Of a stretch of DNA of 33,217 nt, positions 15,453 through 23,787 are shown one piece after another (the stretch's first letter is position 1; every line of letters starts with the position of its first letter). Source of the stretch: Gemmatimonadota bacterium (lineage in GTDB: Bacteria; Gemmatimonadota; Gemmatimonadetes; Longimicrobiales; Gaopeijiaceae); NCBI GenBank assembly GCA_028874995.1, contig JAPPGM010000101.1, positions 1 through 33,217 of the forward strand. Reading direction: 5' to 3'. The notes under the pieces were generated by a model. That model was given only the letters and a program-made list of their open reading frames with translations, searched no databases and was not told the origin of the DNA. Made by a program: the position numbers and the translations under genes.

Positions 15453-16655
15453 TCACCGGTCCAATCGGTCCATCCGGACCGTCTGTACGCCGAGGGAATC
15501 CGAGTGCACTCCAAGGACGAACTGCTCGCTGATCCAGGTGATCCGGAAGTTGCCAGGAGTCGCCAGATAGCCGATGAGCCTGCCCTCGTCGTCGAAGATG
15601 TCCCACTCTCGCGGGCCGGACTCCTCGAGCAAGTCGCTTCGATACCGCTCCACCCACAGGTTGCCTGCTTCGTCGGACAGGATTCTGCCGTGGACCGGGT
15701 GAGTGCTCGCGAACTCGGTGGCCCGGATTCGATCCACGGCAGGGCCCGACATTCCCTGGAGGCTCTTCTCGACCACGGCCCGCGATTCGTCGATCTCGGC
15801 TTGTGTCACCGCCCTCGGGACTCGGTCCACGCGCACGATTCTGCGCACGGATCCCGATAGGTCATGGCCGACCAACTCGAATCGGCTCGAATGGCCATAC
15901 CAGGCCAGGTTGCCATCCGCCGCGAACTCCGCCCGCCCGCTGAAGGCCAGCGCATGGCCGTTGCGGCCCAGCTGCTGGCCCGCGAACTCGCCGAGGGTCC
16001 CCAGAACCTCCCCGTCACGGCCAACCGCGTACAGGAAGTACGTGGACCGTTCGCGCATGTCCCGGGAGGGAGACCGAGTCAGGGCGTTGATGAGCAGGGT
16101 GCCGTCGTCGAGCCAGCCGGTCAACTGCGGGGCGGACGCCCCCGGAAGCCGGGGAATGAGAAAGGACCGAATGAACGTTCCGGAGGATGTGAAGTAGGAA
16201 GCCTTCCCCCAAGAATCGAATGCCACAATCGTATCGCCGGGCAATTCCGCAATCGTCCAGAGGTTCGTGAACTCTCCAGGTCCTTCACCGCGTCGTCCGA
16301 ACGTGCGCAGATGCCCTCCGCCATCGTCGAAAACGCGGATTTCGCCGGCCATGCCTTCCGCTACGGCGATGTCCCCGCTCGACAACCGTATGACTTGCAT
16401 GATGTGTCCGAAGAGGTCCGGTCCGTTATTCCCGCCCACGCTTCGCCCGATCTGGAGGGCGGGGGGAAGCTCAAGCCGCCATTCGTCGCCCGAGGCTTCG
16501 AGGGGGCTCTCGGCGATCAGGACGCCGGCGCTGTCGCGAACGGCGGTCGAGGAAGGGTTGTCGGGCGAGACGCACGAGGCGAGGAGGAGTGCGGCTGCAG
16601 TGAGGTGGAAGGAAGGACGCGTCATTGTGGGCCTCTTGAGAGCGTGGGGCTTCAT
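15453..16655 (-). CDS. 6-bladed beta-propeller lipoprotein (propeller 4)
   Basis: A 400-residue lipoprotein. The start ATG at 16655 has a strong GAAGGAG site seven bases upstream and gives MKPHALKRPTMTRPSFHL followed by LLLASC (lipidated Cys28); an internal ATG at 16625 is weaker. The body shows propeller-family marks: VRDSAGVLIAESP, IAVAEGMAGEIRVF, the hallmark GEGPGEF, a blade ending VRRIVRVDRVP, GNLWVERYRSD and a closing SLGVQTVRMDRLDR. It is more diverged from propellers 1-3 than they are from each other. Family members are thought to sit in the periplasm or on the surface, but no ligand is known. Confidence 0.85.
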   Translation of the reverse strand: MKPHALKRPTMTRPSFHLTAAALLLASCVSPDNPSSTAVRDSAGVLIAESPLEASGDEWRLELPPALQIGRSVGGNNGPDLFGHIMQVIRLSSGDIAVAEGMAGEIRVFDDGGGHLRTFGRRGEGPGEFTNLWTIAELPGDTIVAFDSWGKASYFTSSGTFIRSFLIPRLPGASAPQLTGWLDDGTLLINALTRSPSRDMRERSTYFLYAVGRDGEVLGTLGEFAGQQLGRNGHALAFSGRAEFAADGNLAWYGHSSRFELVGHDLSGSVRRIVRVDRVPRAVTQAEIDESRAVVEKSLQGMSGPAVDRIRATEFASTHPVHGRILSDEAGNLWVERYRSDLLEESGPREWDIFDDEGRLIGYLATPGNFRITWISEQFVLGVHSDSLGVQTVRMDRLDR

Positions 16656-16817
16656 GACTGCTCTCCTTCGGCGGTGCGCCAGCGTTACGCGACGTGCGGT
16701 CGCAATGGACTGACACACTCAACGGCGCGGAGGTTGTCAGGTTCGCACGACGCAAGCCGTCATCGAACCTCGGCGGGTACTCGCACCGGATGCCCCCTGC
16801 ACTCCTCCCAACGTCGT

Positions 16818-16898
16818 CGGCAGTCGCTTCACGACTACCGTGTTCCAGCCCGTCTTCATTTCACGAAGGATCGAGACCTCTGCGAAGAATTCCAGCTT
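16818..16898 (-). pseudogene. Beta-propeller remnant overlapping the 3' end of propeller 5
   Basis: In a frame different from propeller 5, minus-strand 16898-16818 reads KLEFFAEVSILREMKTGW then NTVVVKRLP. The first part matches the sixth-blade region of propellers 6 and 7 ([32 protein letters not shown]) and the second matches their extreme C-termini (TVVVGRL; TIVVKRLPG), so the sequence between has been deleted. It is a decayed, internally deleted relative of propellers 6/7. Confidence 0.65.
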
Positions 16899-18006
16899 GG
16901 CGACTTGCTCGCTGCCGCCACTCATACACCCTGACCTCGGGCACCGGCGCAGCGACCGCACCGTACGCGTAGCCTCCGCCGAAGGTGCTGATTCGTGGCA
17001 ATTCTCCGTATTCCGATGTGGCGAGGATCGCTCCACTGGCAGCGTCGATCAGAAAGGAGCCCACCACGGGGCCATCTCCGACTCCCTGCTCCCATTCCTG
17101 CTCTTCGTACTGTACCAACAGGTGACTGTCTGGGACGATCGAAAGGGTGACCACGCTCCCGAAGGTGCTCTTCCCCTCCGGCAAACTCCACTTCACCCCG
17201 GTCGCTGTTCGCTCAATGACGGCGCCTTCCACTCCGGGCAGCTCGGTGGTCCAGAGGAGAGTGCCGTCGCCGCTGTAGCCGTGCACCCGGGGGACGGCGG
17301 TTGAGGCCGCGTAGACCCTCCGGTTCGCCGAATCGCAGGCGAGCAGCCCCATGTCGGTCAGGTTCAGCATGGCCGCGTCGCCTTGGAGAAACGGCACACC
17401 GAAGGAGGACTTGACGTTGCCCGCGCGATCGAAGCGGTGGATCGTACGGCCGCCCAGGGTGTGCTCATGCTTCAGGATGAGGTAGTCGCCGTCGAACAGG
17501 CAGAACTCCCAGCCCCCGGACGTCGGCAGCCGAGTCTGGTCCATGTGCCGGAGCGTGGCCGGCCCCATTTGGTAGCGCGTCACACGGTGGTTCCAGGCAT
17601 CGAGTACATGCACCTCCGATCCGCTGACCTCCACCGCCTTCGGGCCGATAAGCTCGCCGGGACCCTCCCCTCTCCCCCCGCCCCACGTGAGAAACCGACC
17701 TTCCTTCGTGACTGCGGAGAGCTTGTGTGCCAACTCGTCGACCAGGAACACGATGCCGCGCTCGATGTCAACTGCCAGGCCGGACAGGCGGCCGAACATC
17801 AACGTGGAGTCCCCGTCCAGAACGCCGAACCGCCCCACGGGGACGAAGTCGGGAAACTCCGCGACGGCCTGGCTGGTGTCCTGTAGCGCCGAGCCCACTG
17901 CCCCCGGGGCCAGCACGCCGGGTAGCATCATTGCGAGGCAGCGCCATGCGGCGTTCACTTGCCCAGGACCCCGCATGGGTGGTCCCAGTGTTGGCCATTC
18001 GGTCAT
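16861..18006 (-). CDS. Secreted 6-bladed beta-propeller protein (propeller 5)
   Basis: A 381-residue protein. The start ATG at 18006 has AAAGGA seven bases upstream; the N-terminus MTEWPTLGPPMRGPGQVN leads into a hydrophobic stretch AWRCLAMMLPGVLAPGAVG that can act as a signal. The body has FGRLSGLAVDIERGIVFLVD, the hallmark in a variant form GEGPGEL, SEVHVLDAWNHRVTRY and further blades. It ends VPEVRVYEWRQ and then 16 residues that overlap, out of frame, a remnant of another propeller; the last residues may therefore be foreign read-through. It is divergent to propeller 6, and the 395-base gap holds matching promoters for both. Ligand unknown. Confidence 0.8.
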   Translation of the reverse strand: MTEWPTLGPPMRGPGQVNAAWRCLAMMLPGVLAPGAVGSALQDTSQAVAEFPDFVPVGRFGVLDGDSTLMFGRLSGLAVDIERGIVFLVDELAHKLSAVTKEGRFLTWGGGRGEGPGELIGPKAVEVSGSEVHVLDAWNHRVTRYQMGPATLRHMDQTRLPTSGGWEFCLFDGDYLILKHEHTLGGRTIHRFDRAGNVKSSFGVPFLQGDAAMLNLTDMGLLACDSANRRVYAASTAVPRVHGYSGDGTLLWTTELPGVEGAVIERTATGVKWSLPEGKSTFGSVVTLSIVPDSHLLVQYEEQEWEQGVGDGPVVGSFLIDAASGAILATSEYGELPRISTFGGGYAYGAVAAPVPEVRVYEWRQRASRQAGILRRGLDPS

Positions 18007-18064
18007 TCCGGTGTCCTTTCGGAGGACGTCTTCGTAGCGGTGGTGGCGATCCACCGCTGCCCTA

Positions 18065-18093
18065 ACAACAGGTCCCGGTCTCAAAACGTGCAA
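18065..18093 (-). promoter_or_regulatory. Promoter of propeller 5: TTGCAC-N17-TGTTGT
   Basis: On the minus strand TTGCAC (18093-18088) and TGTTGT (18070-18065) are separated by 17 bases. The upstream box extends to TTGCACGT, as in the promoters of propellers 6 and 7. It lies about 60 bases before the ATG at 18006. Confidence 0.55.
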
Positions 18094-18196
18094 GTTGGCC
18101 GGTCCCGGTCCTGGACATGACGTCTCCGCCGACCCTGCTCGGCCTCTTGAGCGACCACGGCGCCTCGGTCGGATCTGGCCGCAAGTGCCGGGAGGG

Positions 18197-18225
18197 TTGC
18201 ACGTTTCGGCGGCTCGTCCTGTTAA
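18197..18225 (+). promoter_or_regulatory. Promoter of propeller 6: TTGCAC-N17-TGTTAA
   Basis: TTGCAC (18197-18202) and TGTTAA (18220-18225) are 17 bases apart, with the extended box TTGCACGT. Transcription would start near 18232, leaving a leader of about 170 bases with two mini-ORFs. Confidence 0.55.
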
Positions 18226-18247
18226 AGTGGTAGAGGAGGCTGACAGT

Positions 18248-18298
18248 ATGCGCCCCGCCCAACACCCCACCTGGCCTGTTGAGCCTATTCGAAGATAG
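18248..18298 (+). CDS. Leader mini-ORF 1 (16 codons)
   Basis: An ATG eight bases after GAGGAGG opens a 16-codon frame, [16 protein letters not shown], ending in TAG. The strong ribosome-binding site in the leader of propeller 6 is the only evidence; it may be an upstream control ORF or chance. Confidence 0.3.
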   Translation: MRPAQHPTWPVEPIRR

Positions 18299-18313
18299 CC
18301 TTGGGAGGAAGGA

Positions 18314-18364
18314 ATGGATGTTGAGCGCCGGTTTGACGAGCCCCAACGAAATCGGATCCGCTGA
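18314..18364 (+). CDS. Leader mini-ORF 2 (16 codons)
   Basis: GGAGG five bases before an ATG opens [16 protein letters not shown], ending in TGA, 37 bases before the start of propeller 6. Same caution as mini-ORF 1; the sequence has no recognisable family. Confidence 0.3.
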   Translation: MDVERRFDEPQRNRIR

Positions 18365-18401
18365 CGGGCCTTCCGATTGCCAGACCCCTGATGGAGGAAC
18401 C

Positions 18402-19688
18402 ATGAATAGCCCGAGGATGACCACGGTGTGCTCGGCCTGGGCGGTCACGATTCTGTCTTTCCTGTCCGTGGGCCTGTCGTCCGCGCAGGAACGGATCGAT
18501 CTACCCGCCGAAGACCGCCGCCTTGAGGCCACCTTCGAGGAACTGTACCGGATCGGATCCCTGAGTGGCCAGGATTGGGAACAGTTCGGCGATGTCTCGA
18601 CGGTGGCCTTCGACGGGGCGGGCCGGCTGTACGTGCTCGACGGTCAGGTCGAGCGGATCTTCCTGGTGGATGGCGGCGGAACGCTGGTCCGGCAAGTCGG
18701 ACGGGAAGGCGACGGACCCGGCGAGTTTCGCGACATCACCGGCATGGTGGCGATGGAGGACGGGCGCTTGGTGGTTCGCGACCTGACGCACCGCGCCTAC
18801 CATGTGTTCGATCCGAACGGGGACTTCGAGCGGATGGTGCGAATGGGCGGCAATCCCTCGTTGACAATCGCCGGGCTCCTCATGGCTCAGCGCGGTGCAA
18901 ATGCGGTGATCACGACGCCCCACGGTAGCCGAGCGTTCGCTACGACGATGAATACGCCGGACGGCCGAATCCCCCGGAGGGACCCCGCGACATCACGGCC
19001 GATCGAACTTGTGAGCCTGGCAGGCGAGGAGATCGTCACAGATACCATGGTCGACGCCTGGCTTCCTCCCGGTCGGGAGGGGGTGGGCCCGAACATCTTT
19101 GGCCTGCCCAGACCGCTGACGTTCGACCCCAGGCTGCACTGGGGCGTTCTCCCGGACGGGTCGGTCGCGTTCGCGGACTCCACGACCTACGCGATCAAGA
19201 TTGCCGCGGCGGGTACGGGGATCTCCAGCGTTCTCACACGCCCATTCACTCCGGAACCGATGACAGGTCCGCGGATCAGGGAAGAGAAGAACCGTCGGCT
19301 GAGAGAGCTGGAGGCCATCCCCGATGAAGAACTGAGCCGCACCGGTTCGGTCATCAACGGCGAGCCCGTTCGCAGGGATCCGGGGGTGGAACGGGAGCGG
19401 CGGCGCGAGAACATCGAGAACCTGGAGTTCTTCTACGAGGTGCCGGTCATTCGGGGACTGTTCGTGGGGTGGGACGGGACCATCTGGGTGCGGCGGCGTG
19501 GCGAGGAGCCGGCCAGCAACAACGGGCCCGTCGACCTGTTGATGCCGGACGGCAGGTACCTGGGCACCTTGCCGGCGGACGGGGCCGAAATCCCCGACGC
19601 CTTCGGCCCCGACGGGCTGGCTGCCTTCATCGAGACCGACGAGCTTGGGGTGAAGACCGTGGTGGTCGGGCGGCTGTCGGTGGGATGA
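18402..19688 (+). CDS. Secreted 6-bladed beta-propeller protein (propeller 6)
   Basis: A 428-residue protein. The ATG at 18402 follows GGAGG at four bases and begins a Sec signal, [20 protein letters not shown], cleaved near LSSA-Q. The body begins [16 protein letters not shown], then the NHL-like blade [28 protein letters not shown], and the hallmark as GDGPGEF. Later blocks are [48 protein letters not shown] and the closing [13 protein letters not shown]. It is a close paralogue of propeller 7 and shares its promoter type. A long charged helical insert, around residues 285-340, sits between the fifth and sixth blades. Function is unknown, probably periplasmic or surface binding. Confidence 0.85.
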   Translation: MNSPRMTTVCSAWAVTILSFLSVGLSSAQERIDLPAEDRRLEATFEELYRIGSLSGQDWEQFGDVSTVAFDGAGRLYVLDGQVERIFLVDGGGTLVRQVGREGDGPGEFRDITGMVAMEDGRLVVRDLTHRAYHVFDPNGDFERMVRMGGNPSLTIAGLLMAQRGANAVITTPHGSRAFATTMNTPDGRIPRRDPATSRPIELVSLAGEEIVTDTMVDAWLPPGREGVGPNIFGLPRPLTFDPRLHWGVLPDGSVAFADSTTYAIKIAAAGTGISSVLTRPFTPEPMTGPRIREEKNRRLRELEAIPDEELSRTGSVINGEPVRRDPGVERERRRENIENLEFFYEVPVIRGLFVGWDGTIWVRRRGEEPASNNGPVDLLMPDGRYLGTLPADGAEIPDAFGPDGLAAFIETDELGVKTVVVGRLSVG

Positions 19689-19701
19689 TCCTCACCGATC
19701 T

Positions 19702-19947
19702 TCACGCCGGTGTCTTCCCTTCCCCCACGGCCCGCAGAATGAGCCCCGGTGGCATAGCGACGGACCCGAGCCAGGTGCCGTCCGGTGTGTAGACATCGAA
19801 GGGGGACATTTCGGAACCATAGACGGCGAACGGCTCCACCCAGAGGTTTCCGGCTACGTCCAGAAGGATCGAATCGAGGACAACCATGAGTCTCTTCCGT
19901 GTGTCTGATGACGGGTATCGCCTGGCCGCAGGTTGCCGGGGCACCAC
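19702..19947 (-). pseudogene. Beta-propeller C-terminal remnant
   Basis: An 81-codon minus-strand frame reads SILLDVAGNLWVEPFAVYG, then PFDVYTPDGTWLGSVAMPPG, then ILRAVGEGKTPA and a stop. The first two blocks match the last blades of this family (GNLWVERY; VFDPEGRVQGLVETP in the intact copies). No signal peptide, no earlier blades and no closing 'DELGVxxVxL' strand are present, so this is a fragment truncated on both sides. It is convergent with propeller 6, with 13 bases between the stops. Confidence 0.7.
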
Positions 19948-20195
19948 TTCCCAACCCGTCTACTGAGTAAACAAGCTGAAATGCCAAAACATCCAATCTC
20001 CTGGCCCGGATTGGCGCTGCGCGCCCCGCCACAGGATGGAAGCAAAGCGGGTTACCGAGTTCATCGCTGGAAAGGGCGGGCGGAGCTGTGGTAGGCCCCG
20101 GGTCCGATCCGGGTGCGGTGCGATTGCACGTACCTGGGCGGGAAACTGTTCACTAAGTTGAGGGCAATTGGAGCCACGACGGAACGGGAAACAAC
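19948..20195. other. Upstream region of propeller 7
   Basis: No gene seen. The only structured elements are the promoter at 20124-20152 and a small GTGC-GATT-GCAC dyad overlapping its upstream box. Confidence 0.4.
20124..20152 (+). promoter_or_regulatory. Promoter of propeller 7: TTGCAC-N17-TGTTCA
   Basis: TTGCAC (20124-20129) and TGTTCA (20147-20152) with a 17-base spacer, again extended to TTGCACGT. The start of transcription would be near 20159, giving a leader of about 37 bases. Confidence 0.55.
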
Positions 20196-21518
20196 ATGAT
20201 CACCCACGCCACAAAAGCGACTTGTCGAGGCCGAATCACTCGCACCGTGCCGTTTCCGGCATCTCTGCTCACTGTTTCGGCTACCACCTTCGCCATGACT
20301 CTCGTCCTGATCGCCGCGGCGGTCCCTGCCGCCGCCCAGGACCGGCCGCTGACCGCGGACTTCCCCGAGGTGTACCGAGCTGGCGGCCTGAGCGCTCCCG
20401 ACTGGGCGCAGTTTGCCGGCAGGGGTCCGGTCGCCTTTGACGCTTCGGGGAATCTCTATATCCTGGACTCCGGGAACTACAGGGTTGTGGTGATCGATCC
20501 ACAGGGCCGGTTCGTCAAGACCATCGGTCGCGCGGGCGAGGGACCCGGGGAGTTCGGGTTCACCTTCCGCCTGGTGGTGTGGCGCGACGGTCGCCTGGCC
20601 GTCAACGACTTGCAGAACAACGCCGTTCACCTATTCGGCCCCGGCGGCGAGTTCGATCATTCCATGAAGTTGCCCGCCCACATTTCACTCACATCCATAA
20701 GACCGGATCCGAACGGCACGGCCCTTTACGCGCGCGGATCATCGAGTAGCACGTCGCCGATCCGCCAGGCCCTGGCCGAAATCACTGGAGAATCACCCGC
20801 GGAGGAGGGAATTGACGAGTTCAGCATCGGCCGAATCGACCTGACCGCCGAGGCGTTCGCCGTCGATCTCGTATTGCGGGCATGGCACGTAGCCCGCGAA
20901 GATCGCGCCGAAGAGGTATCCGCGAACGACCTCCTGAGTGATCCCTCCAGGATCATGTCAACCGCGCTGAGCAGCTCCCAGGACAGAATGTTCTTCGAGC
21001 CGACCCTGCGCTGGGACGTTCTGCCGGACGGCCTGATCGCCTACGCGGACTCCTCGGCCTATGCCATCAAGCTCGTCACACCCGGCGGGCCGGTCGTTGA
21101 AGTGATCCGGCGGCCCGTCGAGCCCGAAGCCGTCACCCGTCGCCTCCGGTCGGCCGCGATCGAACGGGAGATCGGCAGGCTTTCGCGAACATTCGAGACA
21201 ATCGAAGGGGGAATGCCCGACGACGTGCGCGAACGAATCGAAGAGCGTGAGTTCTACCCCGAAGTTTCGGTCATTCGGGAGATACGGTCGACGTGGGAGG
21301 GAGGCTTGTGGGTCCGGCGGCCCGGCGAGGAGCCGTGGGACGCGGCAGGCCCCATCGATGTCTTCGGCCCGGACCGGCAGTACGTCGGCTCCTTCACGGC
21401 CGGCGCCACCACGATGCCCAGGGCCTTCGGTCCGGATGGCATGGTCGCGTACTGGGAAATCGACGAGCTGGATGTGCCGACGATTGTCGTGAAGCGGTTG
21501 CCGGGTGAAGTGAGGTAG
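20196..21518 (+). CDS. Secreted 6-bladed beta-propeller protein (propeller 7)
   Basis: A 440-residue protein. The first ATG gives a long basic N-region and then a hydrophobic stretch MTLVLIAAAVPAAAQ ending in a good signal-peptidase site; an internal ATG at residue 34 would give a very short signal. The body parallels propeller 6: FPEVYRAGGLSAPDWAQF, VAFDASGNLYILDSGNYRVV, the hallmark GEGPGEF, LRWDVLPDGLIAYADSSAYA, EFYPEVSVIREIRSTW, LWVRRPGEEPW and the closing DELDVPTIVVKRL. Like propeller 6 it carries an Arg/Glu-rich helical insert before the EFYPEVS block. It lies 75 bases upstream of the TPR-thioredoxin lipoprotein in the same direction. Ligand unknown. Confidence 0.85.
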   Translation: MITHATKATCRGRITRTVPFPASLLTVSATTFAMTLVLIAAAVPAAAQDRPLTADFPEVYRAGGLSAPDWAQFAGRGPVAFDASGNLYILDSGNYRVVVIDPQGRFVKTIGRAGEGPGEFGFTFRLVVWRDGRLAVNDLQNNAVHLFGPGGEFDHSMKLPAHISLTSIRPDPNGTALYARGSSSSTSPIRQALAEITGESPAEEGIDEFSIGRIDLTAEAFAVDLVLRAWHVAREDRAEEVSANDLLSDPSRIMSTALSSSQDRMFFEPTLRWDVLPDGLIAYADSSAYAIKLVTPGGPVVEVIRRPVEPEAVTRRLRSAAIEREIGRLSRTFETIEGGMPDDVRERIEEREFYPEVSVIREIRSTWEGGLWVRRPGEEPWDAAGPIDVFGPDRQYVGSFTAGATTMPRAFGPDGMVAYWEIDELDVPTIVVKRLPGEVR

Positions 21519-21555
21519 CCGGACAGCTCCGTACCTCGGTGTATGTCAACTACAC

Positions 21556-21570
21556 TTTCCAATATGGAAA
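21556..21570 (+). promoter_or_regulatory. Inverted repeat upstream of the TPR-thioredoxin gene
   Basis: TTTCCA (21556-21561), three bases, TGGAAA (21565-21570): a perfect 15-base dyad 24 bases before the ATG. It could be an operator or an mRNA hairpin just before the GGAGG ribosome-binding site (21582-21586). Confidence 0.4.
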
Positions 21571-21593
21571 CTGCGCATTACGGAGGATAGCCG

Positions 21594-23660
21594 ATGAGAC
21601 AGCCCCGACTCTACGTCCTCCCGGCGCTTGTCCTTATGTCCGCGTGCGACAATACCCGCTCTCATGCCGAACTGATGGGAGATGCCGCCGCCGACCTCGA
21701 AGCCGCCCGCCTCGACCTGGCCATGTCCCGCTTCGATTCGGCCCGGACCCTGGCGCCCGATGCTGCCGAGGCACATCGACAATACGCCGAGTTGGCCAGC
21801 TATCTGGGCCTGAACGGCGCGGCGGTCCGGGCGTGGGAGCGCGCGCTCGAAATGGAGCCCGAAACGGCCGAGGCGTGGGACGGCTACCTGTTCGATCTGC
21901 TCCGGGCCGGGACCTACGAGGCCGACCGAAGATACGGGGAGAAGCTGGTGCAAGTCCTGCCCGATGCAATGCGCTACGCGGCCGGTCATCCGGGCGTATA
22001 CACCAATGCACTGGAAGCGGCACAGGATCTGGGAGAGACCGAATCCTACCGAGCCCTCCTTCGGGAACATCTGGAATCGCACCCGGATGACCAAGTGCTC
22101 CTTCATCACCTCGGCGAAGCTGACGTCGCCCTTGCGGTTGGTGCGAGGATGAGAAGGGAGTGGGTTCTCCGGAAGGATGGTTCTCGAGCCCTGGAAATGA
22201 CCTGGTCCGACGGGCAGCAGATCGTGAAGGACTCGCTCGAGGCCGTGCTCGACGAGTTGGCGTCGCGGCACGGTGGCGATTCCGAAGTTGCGGCCCCGAC
22301 CCTCTACCGGCTGGCGGCGGGTTACGCCCTGGTCGACAGGGAACGGAAGAAGGATCGCTGGTTGCCGCGCCTGTTGGCGGCCCCCGACCGCGGCGCTTTG
22401 GCCGAGGAGCTATACCACCGGGACATGGGAATCGAGCTTCGAGCTCTCCTGAGCGGTCCGTCAGCGGATGCGATGGACGAGCTGTCCGGCCTGATTCACG
22501 CGGGCTTGACCACGACGAACCTGAGACTGCGCGGCGAGTGGATGCGGACGCGCTACACGGTCGCGAAGACATGGGCCGATCGGTCCACGGCCGACAAGGC
22601 GCCTGCCGCGGACGAGGCCGCCGACGAAGCTGGCGGACCCCGAGGACCTCCGCTCGCGGACGAATTCGCGGAGCCACTGTTTGATGCGGTGATGGACCTG
22701 CAGCGGTGGGTTCCGGAGCTCGATCTCCTTCTCTCCTCGCTTCGCGCGTTGCTTCACTATGGCGTAGAACCCCGGGCAGTAGGCGAGAAAGCGCGGGACC
22801 ATGAGGCGGCCCTTCTCGCGGATCACCCCGGCTACCTGCGTCCCGGAAGCCGGGGGGACGCCCGGGAAGAGGAGCGGGAGTGGTTGATCAACACTGCGCG
22901 GCTCCTGCAGGCGCTGGCTCTTACGCAACTCGGCAACGCCGAAGAGGCGGGCGGGTTGCTGGTACAACTCGCGACACAATCGCCGGGGAGTGAAACGCTC
23001 GGCGAGTACGGGCTACACCTGCTGCGCACGGACCAGCCGGCCGACGCGCTCGATATGCTGGTGGAGGCGGTCGCACATGGCGGTTCGACGTACCGCGGGC
23101 CGGCCGAAGCGGCGGCCGCGGCTGCCGGACTGTCCCCGGATGTTGTGGGCGCCCGACTTGATCTGCGACGGCCGATCGTTGCGGCAGAACAGGCGCGGCG
23201 GGCCATCGGCGAACGTCTGGAACGCGATGCCCCGGATCTCGCGCTCGCCGATCAGAACGGTGTCGAGTGGCGGCTCGGCGACCTGACCGGGAAGGTCGTG
23301 GTCCTCAAGTTCTGGGCCACGTGGTGCGTTCCCTGCCTGGCGGAGTTTCCGCACTTCGTCAAACTCCTCGAGAAGTACGGGGGCGATGACGAGGTTGTCT
23401 TTCTCACCGTGGCCACCGAGGGATCCACACGAGCGGGCGTGAATGACATTCTCACGAGGAACGGCTACACCTTTCCGGTGCTCTTCGACGACGGAGGGCA
23501 CGCAGTCGACTTCGGTATCAGTGCCTTCCCGACGACCTTCTACCTGGATCCGGACGGCGTGATTCAGTACAAACGAGAGGGATTTGGCGAAGACGGGTAC
23601 GAGCGGCAGACCTCCATGCTCATCGACGCGCTGAGGAGGGTCGGGGGCGGACCCGAATGA
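21594..23660 (+). CDS. TPR-rich lipoprotein with C-terminal TlpA-type thioredoxin domain
   Basis: A 688-residue lipoprotein: signal MRQPRLYVLPALVLMSAC with lipidated Cys18. Residues about 28-160 are tetratricopeptide-like helices (LDLAMSRFDSARTLAPDAAE; AVRAWERALEMEPETAEAWD), followed by a long helical middle part. Residues about 540-685 are a thioredoxin fold: FWATWCVPCLAEFPHF with the redox pair Cys578 and Cys581, and the cis-proline block AFPTTFYLDPDG (Pro646). TlpA/ResA-like domains reduce disulphides in exported proteins; the TPR part may bind the client. GGAGG seven bases before the ATG supports the start. It follows propeller 7, and a propeller relic lies at its 3' side, so the gene is part of a propeller-thioredoxin neighbourhood. 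Confidence 0.9.
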   Translation: MRQPRLYVLPALVLMSACDNTRSHAELMGDAAADLEAARLDLAMSRFDSARTLAPDAAEAHRQYAELASYLGLNGAAVRAWERALEMEPETAEAWDGYLFDLLRAGTYEADRRYGEKLVQVLPDAMRYAAGHPGVYTNALEAAQDLGETESYRALLREHLESHPDDQVLLHHLGEADVALAVGARMRREWVLRKDGSRALEMTWSDGQQIVKDSLEAVLDELASRHGGDSEVAAPTLYRLAAGYALVDRERKKDRWLPRLLAAPDRGALAEELYHRDMGIELRALLSGPSADAMDELSGLIHAGLTTTNLRLRGEWMRTRYTVAKTWADRSTADKAPAADEAADEAGGPRGPPLADEFAEPLFDAVMDLQRWVPELDLLLSSLRALLHYGVEPRAVGEKARDHEAALLADHPGYLRPGSRGDAREEEREWLINTARLLQALALTQLGNAEEAGGLLVQLATQSPGSETLGEYGLHLLRTDQPADALDMLVEAVAHGGSTYRGPAEAAAAAAGLSPDVVGARLDLRRPIVAAEQARRAIGERLERDAPDLALADQNGVEWRLGDLTGKVVVLKFWATWCVPCLAEFPHFVKLLEKYGGDDEVVFLTVATEGSTRAGVNDILTRNGYTFPVLFDDGGHAVDFGISAFPTTFYLDPDGVIQYKREGFGEDGYERQTSMLIDALRRVGGGPE

Positions 23661-23696
23661 AGAAGGAGATCGTCGGGCAGTCGTCGCCTTCGGGGT

Positions 23697-23787
23697 CCAT
23701 GGCATCGGCCACGGCCAGCTTTTCCGCGTGACCCGGCACGAGCTGGACGTGCAGTACGTCGAGGTCAGCGATCCGGAGCTTCCGTAG
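23697..23787 (+). pseudogene. Beta-propeller C-terminal remnant after the thioredoxin gene
   Basis: The plus strand reads GHGQLFRVTRHELDVQYVEV and then SDPELP and TAG (23785-23787). This matches the closing strand of the propeller family (GEDYVLGLGEDELGVEYVQL in propeller 1). It has no start or earlier blades and overlaps the 3' end of the convergent MutS-like gene by 23 bases. It is a relic of a propeller gene once placed directly after the thioredoxin gene. Confidence 0.6.
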
